Source: Lachnospiraceae bacterium
GTDB taxonomy: Bacteria > Bacillota > Clostridia > Lachnospirales > Lachnospiraceae
NCBI GenBank assembly: GCA_910573755.1
Contig: CAJTBO010000013.1
Span: 1 to 64,000, forward strand
DNA length: 64,000 nucleotides
Reading direction: 5' to 3'
The position numbers were made by a program, and so were the translations under genes. Position 1 is the first letter of the stretch. Every line of letters begins with the position of its first letter. The notes below the pieces were generated by a model. That model was not told the DNA's origin, did no database searches, and worked only from the letters and a program-made list of their open reading frames with translations. This document shows positions 36,031-43,351 of the stretch, one piece after another.

Positions 36031-36285
36031 ATGCGTGTCAGCAGAATAACGGCATTACTTATTACGGCAATGATGATTCCCGCGATCAGCGGATGCACCA
36101 CACAGGGAAGCCCCGCCCCGGATGCCGTGCATCAGATTGAGGATGGCGGCTCGGCGGTCTATGATGATGACCCGATAGCGGTGGAGCCGCAGCTTGACGA
36201 AGATGAGCTGGATAGGGATTCGGATGAATCCAACGTGCAGGGGGAGATCATTTCGGCGGAACCGCATAAAGGGAGTGCGGAATGA
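36031..36285 (+). CDS. Small acidic lipoprotein
   Basis: 84 residues with a type II signal peptide (RITALLITAMMIPAISGC, lipobox AISGC at Cys22), then an acidic low-complexity tail (DEDELDRDSDES). It should be anchored outside the membrane. A ParA-like gene start overlaps its stop by ATGA but is truncated. It lies within the cassette after GGAGGGCTTG. Confidence 0.82.
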   Translation: MRVSRITALLITAMMIPAISGCTTQGSPAPDAVHQIEDGGSAVYDDDPIAVEPQLDEDELDRDSDESNVQGEIISAEPHKGSAE

Positions 36286-36338
36286 AAAAAGTAATTGCAG
36301 TAATTTCAGCGAAGGGAGGTGTTTGTCATGAAGTTTGA
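36282..36338 (+). pseudogene. Truncated ParA/MinD-like gene start
   Basis: 18 codons: MKKVIAVISAKGGVCHEV then stop. The first 14 residues match the start of ParA/MinD ATPases up to the deviant Walker A KGGVGKT, where the sequence switches to unrelated DNA. The same switch occurs in the repeat at 3074-3140. Confidence 0.55.
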
Positions 36339-36368
36339 CAGGGGAAGTTAGGCGGTATGTCTGCATGG
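36302..36368 (+). repeat. 67-bp dispersed repeat (copy 2)
   Basis: Counterpart of 3074-3140. It contains the broken ParA Walker A segment and TGTCATGAAGTTTGACAGGG, and runs directly into cassette leader copy B. Confidence 0.55.
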
Positions 36369-36384
36369 AGGTAATGAACTGCTC

Positions 36385-36445
36385 GGACTTATCATGAGGG
36401 AGCAGAGGCGGCTCTGAACGACAGAGGGGCTGCTATAAAATAATT
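36385..36445 (+). repeat. Cassette leader repeat, copy B
   Basis: CTCGGACTTATCATGAGGG then GCAGAGGCGGCTCTGAACG and GACAGAGGGGCTGC. Closely matches copy A at 35140 and the 3' half of copy C. Confidence 0.65.
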
Positions 36446-36468
36446 GATGACAATGGAGGATTTGAAAA

Positions 36469-37704
36469 ATGAGCGTAAATGGAATAGGGGTGGGTTTTCC
36501 CGCATGGCGTGATATGGGAAAGTCACAGAGGAATGGTTCGGGAACAGGATTTGCAGGCAGAATGGCTGGTACAGATATGGTGAGTGAAAGTTCTGGTTAT
36601 AATTTCCTTTATTCAAAAGCGGGAGGAAGGTTTTCTGCATATGATGCATATTCCATAATGGGCAGTATGGGTTCAAGGTTTAATACAAATAATCTTAAGG
36701 CAGAAACAAATCAGCCAATTGAAAAAGTAGAAAGTGAGCGGTATCTAATTGAACCGTCCGATGAGATATCTGGATATTGGCGTATATATGATAAGAAACT
36801 TGATAAATCATTTGAGTTTGATCCCAATAATACATCGGTACAAACAGATGGCAATTCGGGTAAAAATTACATCGTGGCGACTGACCCAAGGGGAGGGCTG
36901 ATGGATGTCGTGCCCGCTGGCAGTGAGCTTATGGAGACATTGGCACAGTTTTTAAATGTCGATAATGCAGACAGTATTCCTACATCATCCTTAAATGAAA
37001 AATACACGATAGAGGTGAATGCGTTTACAGGAATAGAGTGCCTGAAAATCAAAGGGAACGAAGGCGGCGGTTCATGGCTCATGGTCAGCGATGAACAGCA
37101 GATGGGGAAATTGCGGGAACTGGCGGATATGTATAAGGAAAAGTATCCTAACCTTATAAAATCAGAAAGTGTGGCAATGGGATTTGCACAGGCCGAAGTA
37201 GCAGGTCAGGCTGTCAGGACAGAAGATGGAATCATGATGATTACCTGTAATGGGATGAACTATATGGATGATGCCAATCCATCCAAGAGCTGGGCTGTCA
37301 TGTATCCAATAGGGGCAACGCATATGTATATGGAAATTATGAATGCAATGGCGGAGGGGTATATAGAAGCGAAAGACATCAAGGAATATTCAAAGTGGGA
37401 GAAATATTTTGAAGAAAGAGGACTGGAATTTGAAAGAATCTTATCAGATGAGGAATTGGAGCAGGCAGATAAACAGGAATCTGAATCAAAGACAGATATT
37501 ATTGTTAAGCCAGATGGTTCAAGGGTGCTTGTAATGACAATGAGTATTGGCGGAATGGAAACTACAATGAGTTTAGAAATTTCCAAGCCGACAGAAGCAC
37601 CAAATGAAAATTCAGAGCATGATACCGATAATAATATGCCATCTGATGATACCGGAATGGATACAGTATCGGATGAAGTGTCGAATATTTCAACGGAGGC
37701 TTAG
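36469..37704 (+). CDS. Cassette protein 4 (MSVNGIG start)
   Basis: 411 residues beginning MSVNGIGVGFPAWRD, no signal peptide. A Gly/Ser-rich N-terminal region is followed by a mixed alpha/beta core (IEPSDEISGYWRIYDKKLDK, GGSWLMVSDEQQMGKLRELA, MNYMDDANPSKSWAVMYPIG) and a disordered acidic tail (NENSEHDTDNNMPSDDTG). The MSVNGIG start is shared with the protein at 37807, and both genes have the same leader repeat. I recognise no catalytic motif. GGAGGATTTG precedes the ATG. Confidence 0.72.
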   Translation: MSVNGIGVGFPAWRDMGKSQRNGSGTGFAGRMAGTDMVSESSGYNFLYSKAGGRFSAYDAYSIMGSMGSRFNTNNLKAETNQPIEKVESERYLIEPSDEISGYWRIYDKKLDKSFEFDPNNTSVQTDGNSGKNYIVATDPRGGLMDVVPAGSELMETLAQFLNVDNADSIPTSSLNEKYTIEVNAFTGIECLKIKGNEGGGSWLMVSDEQQMGKLRELADMYKEKYPNLIKSESVAMGFAQAEVAGQAVRTEDGIMMITCNGMNYMDDANPSKSWAVMYPIGATHMYMEIMNAMAEGYIEAKDIKEYSKWEKYFEERGLEFERILSDEELEQADKQESESKTDIIVKPDGSRVLVMTMSIGGMETTMSLEISKPTEAPNENSEHDTDNNMPSDDTGMDTVSDEVSNISTEA

Positions 37705-37734
37705 AAAGCGTGGGCAGCTTTAAGAATACTGGTA

Positions 37735-37770
37735 GCCGTGCAAGAACAGATATGGTCTGACCGACAGAGG
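37735..37770 (+). repeat. Cassette leader repeat, copy C (partial)
   Basis: Keeps GATATGGTCTGACCGACAGA and GGGGCTGC before the start of the PEBP-like gene; the 5' half of the consensus is diverged. Confidence 0.55.
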
Positions 37771-37806
37771 GGCTGCAATAATAAAAATAATGGAGGACAT
37801 TTGGAG

Positions 37807-38811
37807 ATGAGTGTAAATGGAATAGGGACAGCGGGATATCCGCTGACAGGATACACGGCAAGGAAAATGGGAAGAAGTGCAGAGTCCGGAACGGTGGGAT
37901 TCATGGAAACGGTGGAAGAAAAGGCGGCGCAGGGAAAGTCAGCCGACCAGGACGAGAAAGCCTTTGAGATGGTCGGCCGGGGCGCCCCGCAGGAAGTGAA
38001 GGATGCGTGGATGGATGCGGCGAAAGAAGTAAATGCGAATGGCATGGGAATCTGGGGCAACGGGATGATGAGCCACATATCGCAGATGATGGTGCAGCGG
38101 CTTAATAAACAGCTTAAGGGTGAAACGGAGAATTTTATAGGGCGTTTTTGGAAAAATTGGAGAAGTTATATGACGCATATCCCCGATAAGTCACAGCCTG
38201 ACAAGGAAGGGCAGGCATCCCCGGCGTTCCGGCAGATTGGGGAATCGGGGAGCAGGGAGGAAAGTAGGAATAAACTGCTCAAACTTATTATGAAGGGTAT
38301 GGGTGTGGATTTGAAAAGTGGACTAGAGATAACAAGAAGGATTATGAATAATACTGTTTTGGAATTTGAGTGCGTTGGCATGGATGGTGGAAGCAAATTT
38401 CCCATCAAATATACCGGACGTGGGCAGGACATATCGCCGGAATTTATAATTAAGAACCTGTCACCAAATGCGAAAACCCTCGCTGTTACATTGGAAGATT
38501 TATCACACCCAATTAAGGATTTTACGCATTGGGTTATATGGAACATTCCTGCCACTGACAGAATAAAGAAAAATATTCCTGTTGGCAAGACAGTGCCAAT
38601 GTTGGGGAATGCCCGTCAGGGGATAGGATATGGCTTTCACCGTTATGCGGGGCCGAAGCCACCGAAAGGGAAAAAGCATACTTACCGCTTTACAGTCTAT
38701 TCCTTGGATTGTGAAATAAATATAAGTGCCAACTCTATGAAAAGAAATTTTCTGAAAAAGGCTGAAAGGCATATCATCCAAAAAGGTAGTATTGTTGGTG
38801 AGTTTGAATAA
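37807..38811 (+). CDS. Cassette protein 5, MSVNGIG N-terminus joined to a PEBP (YbhB-like) domain
   Basis: 334 residues. Residues 1-~120 are an MSVNGIG-type helical region (MSVNGIGTAGYPLTGYTARK). A linker (HIPDKSQPDKEGQ) follows, whose coding DNA is repeated in decayed form after the gene. Residues about 185-334 form a phosphatidylethanolamine-binding-protein fold: FPIKYTGRGQDISPEF (ligand site), FTHWVIWNIP, and GYHFxGP-like GYGFHRYAGPKPPKGKKHTYRFTVYSLD. Bacterial PEBP proteins have varied or unknown roles. The fusion is unusual. It is the last cassette gene. Confidence 0.8.
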   Translation: MSVNGIGTAGYPLTGYTARKMGRSAESGTVGFMETVEEKAAQGKSADQDEKAFEMVGRGAPQEVKDAWMDAAKEVNANGMGIWGNGMMSHISQMMVQRLNKQLKGETENFIGRFWKNWRSYMTHIPDKSQPDKEGQASPAFRQIGESGSREESRNKLLKLIMKGMGVDLKSGLEITRRIMNNTVLEFECVGMDGGSKFPIKYTGRGQDISPEFIIKNLSPNAKTLAVTLEDLSHPIKDFTHWVIWNIPATDRIKKNIPVGKTVPMLGNARQGIGYGFHRYAGPKPPKGKKHTYRFTVYSLDCEINISANSMKRNFLKKAERHIIQKGSIVGEFE

Positions 38812-38834
38812 GATATAAATTCTACGGTTCCATA

Positions 38835-38945
38835 TCCCCGATAAGGCCACAGTCTGACAAGGCAGGGCAGACATCCCCGGTTTTCCAGTAGATCGGGAAA
38901 TCGGGGGAGCAGAAGGAAAACCAATAATAAACAAATGATAAAAGG
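38835..38945 (+). pseudogene. Remnant of a cassette paralogue
   Basis: About 105 bp repeat the linker region of the preceding gene (38177-38280), including CCCCGATAAG and CAGACATCCCCGG, but with an early stop after HIPDKATV. It is probably left from a deleted neighbouring paralogue. Confidence 0.6.
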
Positions 38946-39017
38946 GAACCGGCAGGGTAATAAAGGTGTACTGGAAACCGAAAGGAAAAAGATAAATATA
39001 CATAGCGGGAAAGAATG

Positions 39018-39042
39018 GCAGGAAGGTATCCTGCTATTTTTA
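39018..39042 (+). terminator. Terminator after the cassette
   Basis: GCAGGA-AGGTA-TCCTGC followed by TATTTTTA; closes the unit beginning at 30876. Confidence 0.65.
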
Positions 39043-39099
39043 CTTTTATAGATTAAAGCGTTTCTTTTATGGTCATACTAAGGTTATCAGTGGTAATTT

Positions 39100-39204
39100 A
39101 TGGAAATTCCCATTGGCGGCTTGGCAGACCTGCCATGCCCGATAACTGAATATGTACCGAGCGAGTGGGACCGCATTGTGTCGAGTCACGAATGGCCGGA
39201 GTAA
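39100..39204 (+). CDS. Very small unrecognised ORF
   Basis: 34 codons (MEIPIGGLADLPCPITEYVP, then SEWDRIVSSHEWPE). The composition looks protein-like but no ribosome site precedes it. It may be a fragment. The rest of the 38946-39335 spacer holds only the terminator. Confidence 0.25.
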   Translation: MEIPIGGLADLPCPITEYVPSEWDRIVSSHEWPE

Positions 39205-39335
39205 AGCCAGTGAATTTTTTTAGATTTCTTACAAAGAGCTTTCTCAGGGCCATTTTTTGCCTTTTTTCAAAGTCAGTCCCACATCTGAATGAGAGCGTTC
39301 CTAACTTTACGAAGCCGTAAAGGAAGGAATGCTTT

Positions 39336-39785
39336 ATGTCTTTTAGGAAGATCACAGTCAAATCTGGAGACGAAGAATCCACACTGGAAGTTACGGAAGA
39401 AGAATATCTGAAATATTACCGCCCGTGGTGGCAGCAGAAAAAGCATGAGCAGAGGAACCGGGAGGCGATGGAGCAGAATGACTATACGGAAGAATCCTAC
39501 GAGGAATGGAAAGAGAACGATATGCGGACGGAGCTTTTTGCGGAGAGCATAGAGGAGCTGGCGGAAAATCGGATGCTGCTTGGTGTGCTGCAGGACGCTA
39601 TGGATTCCCTCCTGCCGGAAGAACGGGAGCTTGCCATGAAGGTGTTCGGGGAAGAAATGCCCCTTGCTGATTATGCGGATATGAAAGGGAAAAATCCCCG
39701 GACGCTTTCCGACCATAAGAGAAAAGCATTATCCAAGATGCGGAAGTTTTTCTCGGAGCATGGGGTTGAAATTGACAGCAGATGA
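39336..39785 (+). CDS. Sigma-70 region 4-like protein of conjugative elements
   Basis: 149 residues. An acidic N-terminus with LEVTEEEYLKYYRPWWQQKK is followed by a helix-turn-helix (LPEERELAMKVFGEEMPLAD, ADMKGKNPRTLSDHKRKALS). Similar sigma-like proteins are common in Clostridial conjugative transposons and probably control element genes. There is no region 2, so it is not a full sigma factor by itself. GGAAGGAATG precedes the start. Confidence 0.75.
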   Translation: MSFRKITVKSGDEESTLEVTEEEYLKYYRPWWQQKKHEQRNREAMEQNDYTEESYEEWKENDMRTELFAESIEELAENRMLLGVLQDAMDSLLPEERELAMKVFGEEMPLADYADMKGKNPRTLSDHKRKALSKMRKFFSEHGVEIDSR

Positions 39786-39874
39786 TCATATCTGTCAACA
39801 GGGGTATTTCTCTGACATTTTCTACGGGAATTGTCGAACGTTTTTTGAAAAAATATCGGTTTCCATCCACCGAA

Positions 39875-39994
39875 AATAAGTTATAAAAAATTCATAAAAT
39901 GTTTTGCTGCATTAACCGATATAAAATAATAAAATAGAGATAGAAAAGTATGAATTATAGCGGAAGAACCACACTAACAAAGGAGGTGTTTATT
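39875..39994 (+). promoter_or_regulatory. Duplicated control region of the antitoxin gene (copy 2)
   Basis: Nearly identical to 23113-23232, with the same possible TTG-box/-10 pair and AAAGGAGGTG ribosome site. Confidence 0.55.
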
Positions 39995-40204
39995 ATGGCA
40001 ACTTCAAGTATCACAAAGAATTTTGTCATTTCCGGCAAGGAACAGGTGGAGATGTTTATCAATGCAATTGAAGAATCTGCCAAGAACCGTCCTGTGCGTA
40101 CTCCGGTAAATGTAGAGTTCATTGAAACTGAGGATGAACTGCGAGAATTTATGAGGTTCAGGGAAAAGAAAGCAAAGGAGAAATTAAATGCCAGTAACGG
40201 ATAA
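39995..40204 (+). CDS. Candidate antitoxin (copy 2)
   Basis: 69 residues. The first 33 match the copy at 23233 except for one conservative change (Val to Ile in MFxNAIEESAKNR). The C-terminal third differs (VNVEFIETEDELREFMRFRE), as expected if partner specificity diverged. It overlaps the start of a broken toxin gene, so this antitoxin is now an orphan. Confidence 0.6.
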   Translation: MATSSITKNFVISGKEQVEMFINAIEESAKNRPVRTPVNVEFIETEDELREFMRFREKKAKEKLNASNG

Positions 40205-40560
40205 ATTTTTTGCAATCAATATCCGCAAGTATTTGGCATTAGGAGATGACCAAGAAGCCGGGGAGCCTGCGCTTGTTAAGCTGCTCTCCGGGTTTTCCTG
40301 TCCAAAGAACGTATGGCGCAGCCATTTTGACGGGTGGCTTGCGGGGAAAGCCAAAGAGAGCGGCGCAGAGGTCAGGGATGGCGTGGTGGCGCTTTCCTGC
40401 ACGGAAAAGGTGCGTTGCTGGTGCAGTCATGGAACATTTCGATAACCCGGAAACAGTCCGGGAGGCATACAGGCAAAGCACGGAAAACCTCAAATCCTAT
40501 ATGCAGCGCCAGTGGAGCCTTGTGGGAGGAATGGCTGGCACGTTCAGGGAGATGGAATGA
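40188..40560 (+). pseudogene. Chimera: toxin start joined to oxidoreductase fragments
   Basis: Codons 1-39 (MPVTDKFFAINIRKYLALGD, ending LLSGFSC) correspond to the start of a GNAT-type toxin like that at 23411. At about 40305 the frame passes into NVWRSHFDGWL, the middle of the FAD oxidoreductase gene at 59473. A deletion at about 40412 then joins its last 45 codons (EHFDNPETVREAYRQSTENL), in another frame. Two recombination events are needed. Confidence 0.82.
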
Positions 40561-40655
40561 AAAGGTAACAATGAAAAGGCCGGAACTGTCTGGCTGATAC
40601 TAAAAGCAGTGGAGAAGCCGATTGCTGGCAGAATAAAACGAGGGAGAGAGCGGGG

Positions 40656-41318
40656 ATGAAATTATTTATAATTGAGGACGAAGTTCCTATTCGGAAAGAG
40701 TTAACACATTTTTTTGAAAAATATGGTTTTCAATGTGAGAGCAGTGACGATTTTCATGATATAGCACAGCTTGCGCTTGCTTCCGGGGCAGACCTGATTC
40801 TGCTGGACATCAACCTGCCTTACCAGGACGGATTCCAGGTGTGCCGGGAAATCCGGCAAAGCTCCCATGTCCCTGTCATTGTGCTTACCAGCAGGAACAC
40901 AGACTTTGACGAATTGATGAGCCTGAATATCGGTGCGGATGATTTTGTATCCAAGCCATACAATGCACAGGTGCTGCTGGCACGGATACAGAAACTTCTT
41001 TCAAGGGCTGGCGGAGCACAGGACAGCGTGGTGCTTACCCATAAGGGGCTGACTTTGAATTTATTAAAGGCAGAGATCAGCCATAATGGTCAGAATAAGA
41101 AACTTAAAAAGAATGAAATGGGGATTTTGCGCCTGCTGATGGTAAATAAGGGGAATATCATTCCACGGGATGCCATTATTGATGACCTATGGCAGAGCGA
41201 AGAATTCATTGATGAAAATACGCTCAATGTAAATATTGTCCGCCTGCGGAAGACACTGGCAGAAATAGGACTTCCTGATTATCTGGAAACAAAGCGTGGA
41301 TTGGGGTACCTTGTATGA
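40656..41318 (+). CDS. bceR: BceR-like OmpR-family response regulator
   Basis: 220 residues: a receiver (IIEDE, phospho-Asp in LILLDINLPYQDG, Lys in DFVSKPY) and a winged helix (KLKKNEMGILRLLMVNKGNI, TLNVNIVRLRKTLAEIG). It is coupled by ATGA to the kinase. It probably activates the ABC pair downstream through the dyad at 42471. The gene symbol reflects module type, not proven identity. Confidence 0.88.
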   Translation: MKLFIIEDEVPIRKELTHFFEKYGFQCESSDDFHDIAQLALASGADLILLDINLPYQDGFQVCREIRQSSHVPVIVLTSRNTDFDELMSLNIGADDFVSKPYNAQVLLARIQKLLSRAGGAQDSVVLTHKGLTLNLLKAEISHNGQNKKLKKNEMGILRLLMVNKGNIIPRDAIIDDLWQSEEFIDENTLNVNIVRLRKTLAEIGLPDYLETKRGLGYLV

Positions 41319-42331
41319 AAGTGAAGGATTACGCGGCGGACCATATTTTTTCTTTCCTTTGCCTGTCAGTGTCAGGGCTGCTTGTTTTTGCACTGCTCTG
41401 GCTGATCGAAACGCCAATGGTTTTTATCCTCTTTGTGGAAAGCATTCTGTTTACGGCTTTTGTATGCGCTTTTCTATATGATTACTGGCGCAGGAAGAAA
41501 TATTATAATCAGTTATGGGAAATTCTGGACAGGCTGGAGGAAAAAACGCTGATCGGGGAAATCCTTGCCCGCCCCGATTTTTTAGACGGACAGATATTGG
41601 ATGAGATACTCAGACGCTGTAACAAGTACCAAAATGACCGGCTGGCGGATGCGGAACAGAACAGGCAGGAATACCGGGAATACCTTGATTCATGGGTACA
41701 TGAGATCAAGACGCCGATTGCTGCCGCCCGCCTGATCATTGAGAACCATAAAAATCCCACCACCCTGCGGATTGATGATGAACTGCGCAGGATAGACGGC
41801 TTTGTGGAACAGGTACTATATTATGCCCGCTCTGCGGCAGTGGAAAAAGATTTCAGGGTGGAAAAGACGACCTTGCAGGCTCTTGTAAATTCTGCCCTGA
41901 AGACTTATTCAAAGCCGCTGATCCAGGCGGGAGGCAGGCCTGTTTTCAGCGGACTGGACATTCCTGTCTGTGCAGATATGAAAAGCTGTTCTTTTATCAT
42001 CGGCCAGATTATTTCCAATTCAATCAAGTACCGTACCGAGGGCCTGCAGGTCTCGTTTTCGGCAGATGTGGAGCAGAATGCTGTCCGGCTGCTTATTTCG
42101 GACAATGGGATTGGCATATCCCCTGCGGATCTGTCCCGTGTTTTTGATAAAGGCTTCACCGGGGATAATGGACGCCGCTACTCTAAATCTACAGGAATCG
42201 GCCTGTACCTTTGCAAAAAGCTCTGCGGTAAAATGAACATTGGCATTACCATCCAAAGTGAATTGGGGCAGGGGACGGCAGTTACCTTGTCTTTCCCACG
42301 GGAAAGCTACTTGCAGGAGGCGGGATTATGA
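41315..42331 (+). CDS. bceS: BceS-like intramembrane-sensing histidine kinase
   Basis: 338 residues. Two close transmembrane helices (about residues 14-60) have almost no extracellular loop, typical of kinases that sense peptides through their partner transporter. His129 lies in SWVHEIKTPIAAARL. The ATP domain has IISNSIKYR, LISDNGIGIS and TGIGLYLCKKL. Its stop codon lies in the loop of a terminator hairpin. Confidence 0.88.
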   Translation: MKVKDYAADHIFSFLCLSVSGLLVFALLWLIETPMVFILFVESILFTAFVCAFLYDYWRRKKYYNQLWEILDRLEEKTLIGEILARPDFLDGQILDEILRRCNKYQNDRLADAEQNRQEYREYLDSWVHEIKTPIAAARLIIENHKNPTTLRIDDELRRIDGFVEQVLYYARSAAVEKDFRVEKTTLQALVNSALKTYSKPLIQAGGRPVFSGLDIPVCADMKSCSFIIGQIISNSIKYRTEGLQVSFSADVEQNAVRLLISDNGIGISPADLSRVFDKGFTGDNGRRYSKSTGIGLYLCKKLCGKMNIGITIQSELGQGTAVTLSFPRESYLQEAGL

Positions 42332-42342
42332 CCCGCCTTTTT
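42318..42342 (+). terminator. Terminator overlapping the kinase stop codon
   Basis: AGGCGGG-ATTATGA-CCCGCCT followed by TTTTTG; the kinase stop TGA is within the loop. It separates the sensor genes from the transporter genes. Confidence 0.75.
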
Positions 42343-42362
42343 GCGCGCATAAGCAGAGTCAG

Positions 42363-42415
42363 GAGCCTTCCGGTTCGGGAACCATGCTTGCATGTGTTCC
42401 TGAACCGGAAGGCTT
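42363..42415. repeat. Long 20-bp-arm hairpin between sensor and transporter genes
   Basis: GAGCCTTCCGGTTCGGGAAC pairs, with one mismatch, with the complement at 42395-42415 around a 12-nt loop. Flanking CATAAGCAGA/TCTGCTTATG arms (about 42349 and 42455) extend the dyad. It may be a REP-like element or a structured leader. Confidence 0.6.
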
Positions 42416-42470
42416 CTGACGAGCAACGCGAACGAGGGATGCGAAGCATCACGAGTCTGCTTATGTTTCC

Positions 42471-42503
42471 TTACATTTCGGTAATGAAAATGTAATCTAA
42501 AAT
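42471..42503 (+). promoter_or_regulatory. Regulator dyad and -10 of the transporter genes
   Basis: TTACATTT (42471-42478) and AAATGTAA (42488-42495) form a perfect dyad with a 9-bp centre, resembling BceR-type sites. A TAAAAT -10 follows immediately, so the dyad lies over the -35 position as expected for an activated promoter. Confidence 0.65.
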
Positions 42504-42580
42504 AATGGCAGGCTTCCAATCGGTATGGTAGATTAGGGGTGCAATAGGGATTACCCTTTTGGAAAGGAGACAAATAAACG

Positions 42581-43351
42581 ATGAACGATGCAATATTACA
42601 GGTGGATGATATCCAAAAGTATTACGGCAACAAGGGTAGCCTGACAAAAGCCGTAGACCATATTTCCTTTCAGGTCTGCAAAGGTGAGTTTTTGGGCATT
42701 ATGGGGGCTTCCGGTTCCGGAAAGACAACGCTTCTCAACTGTATCTCCACGATCGATACGGTGACAAGCGGGCATATTTTTGTAGACGGGAAAGACATCA
42801 CCGCCTTACACGGCTCACAGCTTGCGGATTTCCGCGGGAAGAAGCTGGGCTTTATTTTTCAGGACTTTAACCTTCTGGACACGCTGAACGCTTATGAAAA
42901 TATCTCCCTCTCGCTATCTATCGCAGGGGTAAAGCCGGCAGAGATCAGGAGAAAAGTGAGCCGGATTTCAGAAGCACTTGGAATCTGCGAGGTGCTGGAT
43001 AAATACCCTTACCAGATGTCGGGCGGACAGCAGCAGCGGGTGGCGGCGGCAAGGGCAATGGTGACAGACCCCGCAATGGTTCTGGCCGACGAACCGACCG
43101 GCGCTTTGGATTCCAATTCCTCCCGGATGCTGCTTGGCATGCTGACGGATCTGAATGAACGCCTTGACGCAACGATCCTCATGGTGACACATGACGCCTT
43201 TTCTGCAAGCTACTGCCGCCGCATCCTGTTTATAAAGGATGGGAAAATCTTTCAGGAGCTGAACCGCGGCGCTGACAGCCGGAAAGAGTTTTTTGCAAAG
43301 ATTCTGGAGGTGGTTTCCGTTTTGGGAGGTGAGCAGAATGACCTCTTGTAA
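42581..43351 (+). CDS. bceA: BceA-like ABC transporter ATPase
   Basis: 256 residues. Walker A is GASGSGKTTLL, signature YQMSGGQQQRV, Walker B VLADEPTGALD and switch His in MVTHDA. It powers the long-loop permease encoded next; such pairs free lipid-linked targets from antimicrobial peptides. AAAGGAGAC precedes the ATG. The 3' end overlaps the permease gene by 14 bp. Confidence 0.92.
   Translation: MNDAILQVDDIQKYYGNKGSLTKAVDHISFQVCKGEFLGIMGASGSGKTTLLNCISTIDTVTSGHIFVDGKDITALHGSQLADFRGKKLGFIFQDFNLLDTLNAYENISLSLSIAGVKPAEIRRKVSRISEALGICEVLDKYPYQMSGGQQQRVAAARAMVTDPAMVLADEPTGALDSNSSRMLLGMLTDLNERLDATILMVTHDAFSASYCRRILFIKDGKIFQELNRGADSRKEFFAKILEVVSVLGGEQNDLL

Noticed and set aside
30876-38811. A complete agr quorum-sensing locus
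   Set aside because: No AgrB-like membrane protease or AgrD-like precursor peptide was found between or beside the sensor genes, so only a receptor-regulator pair is claimed.
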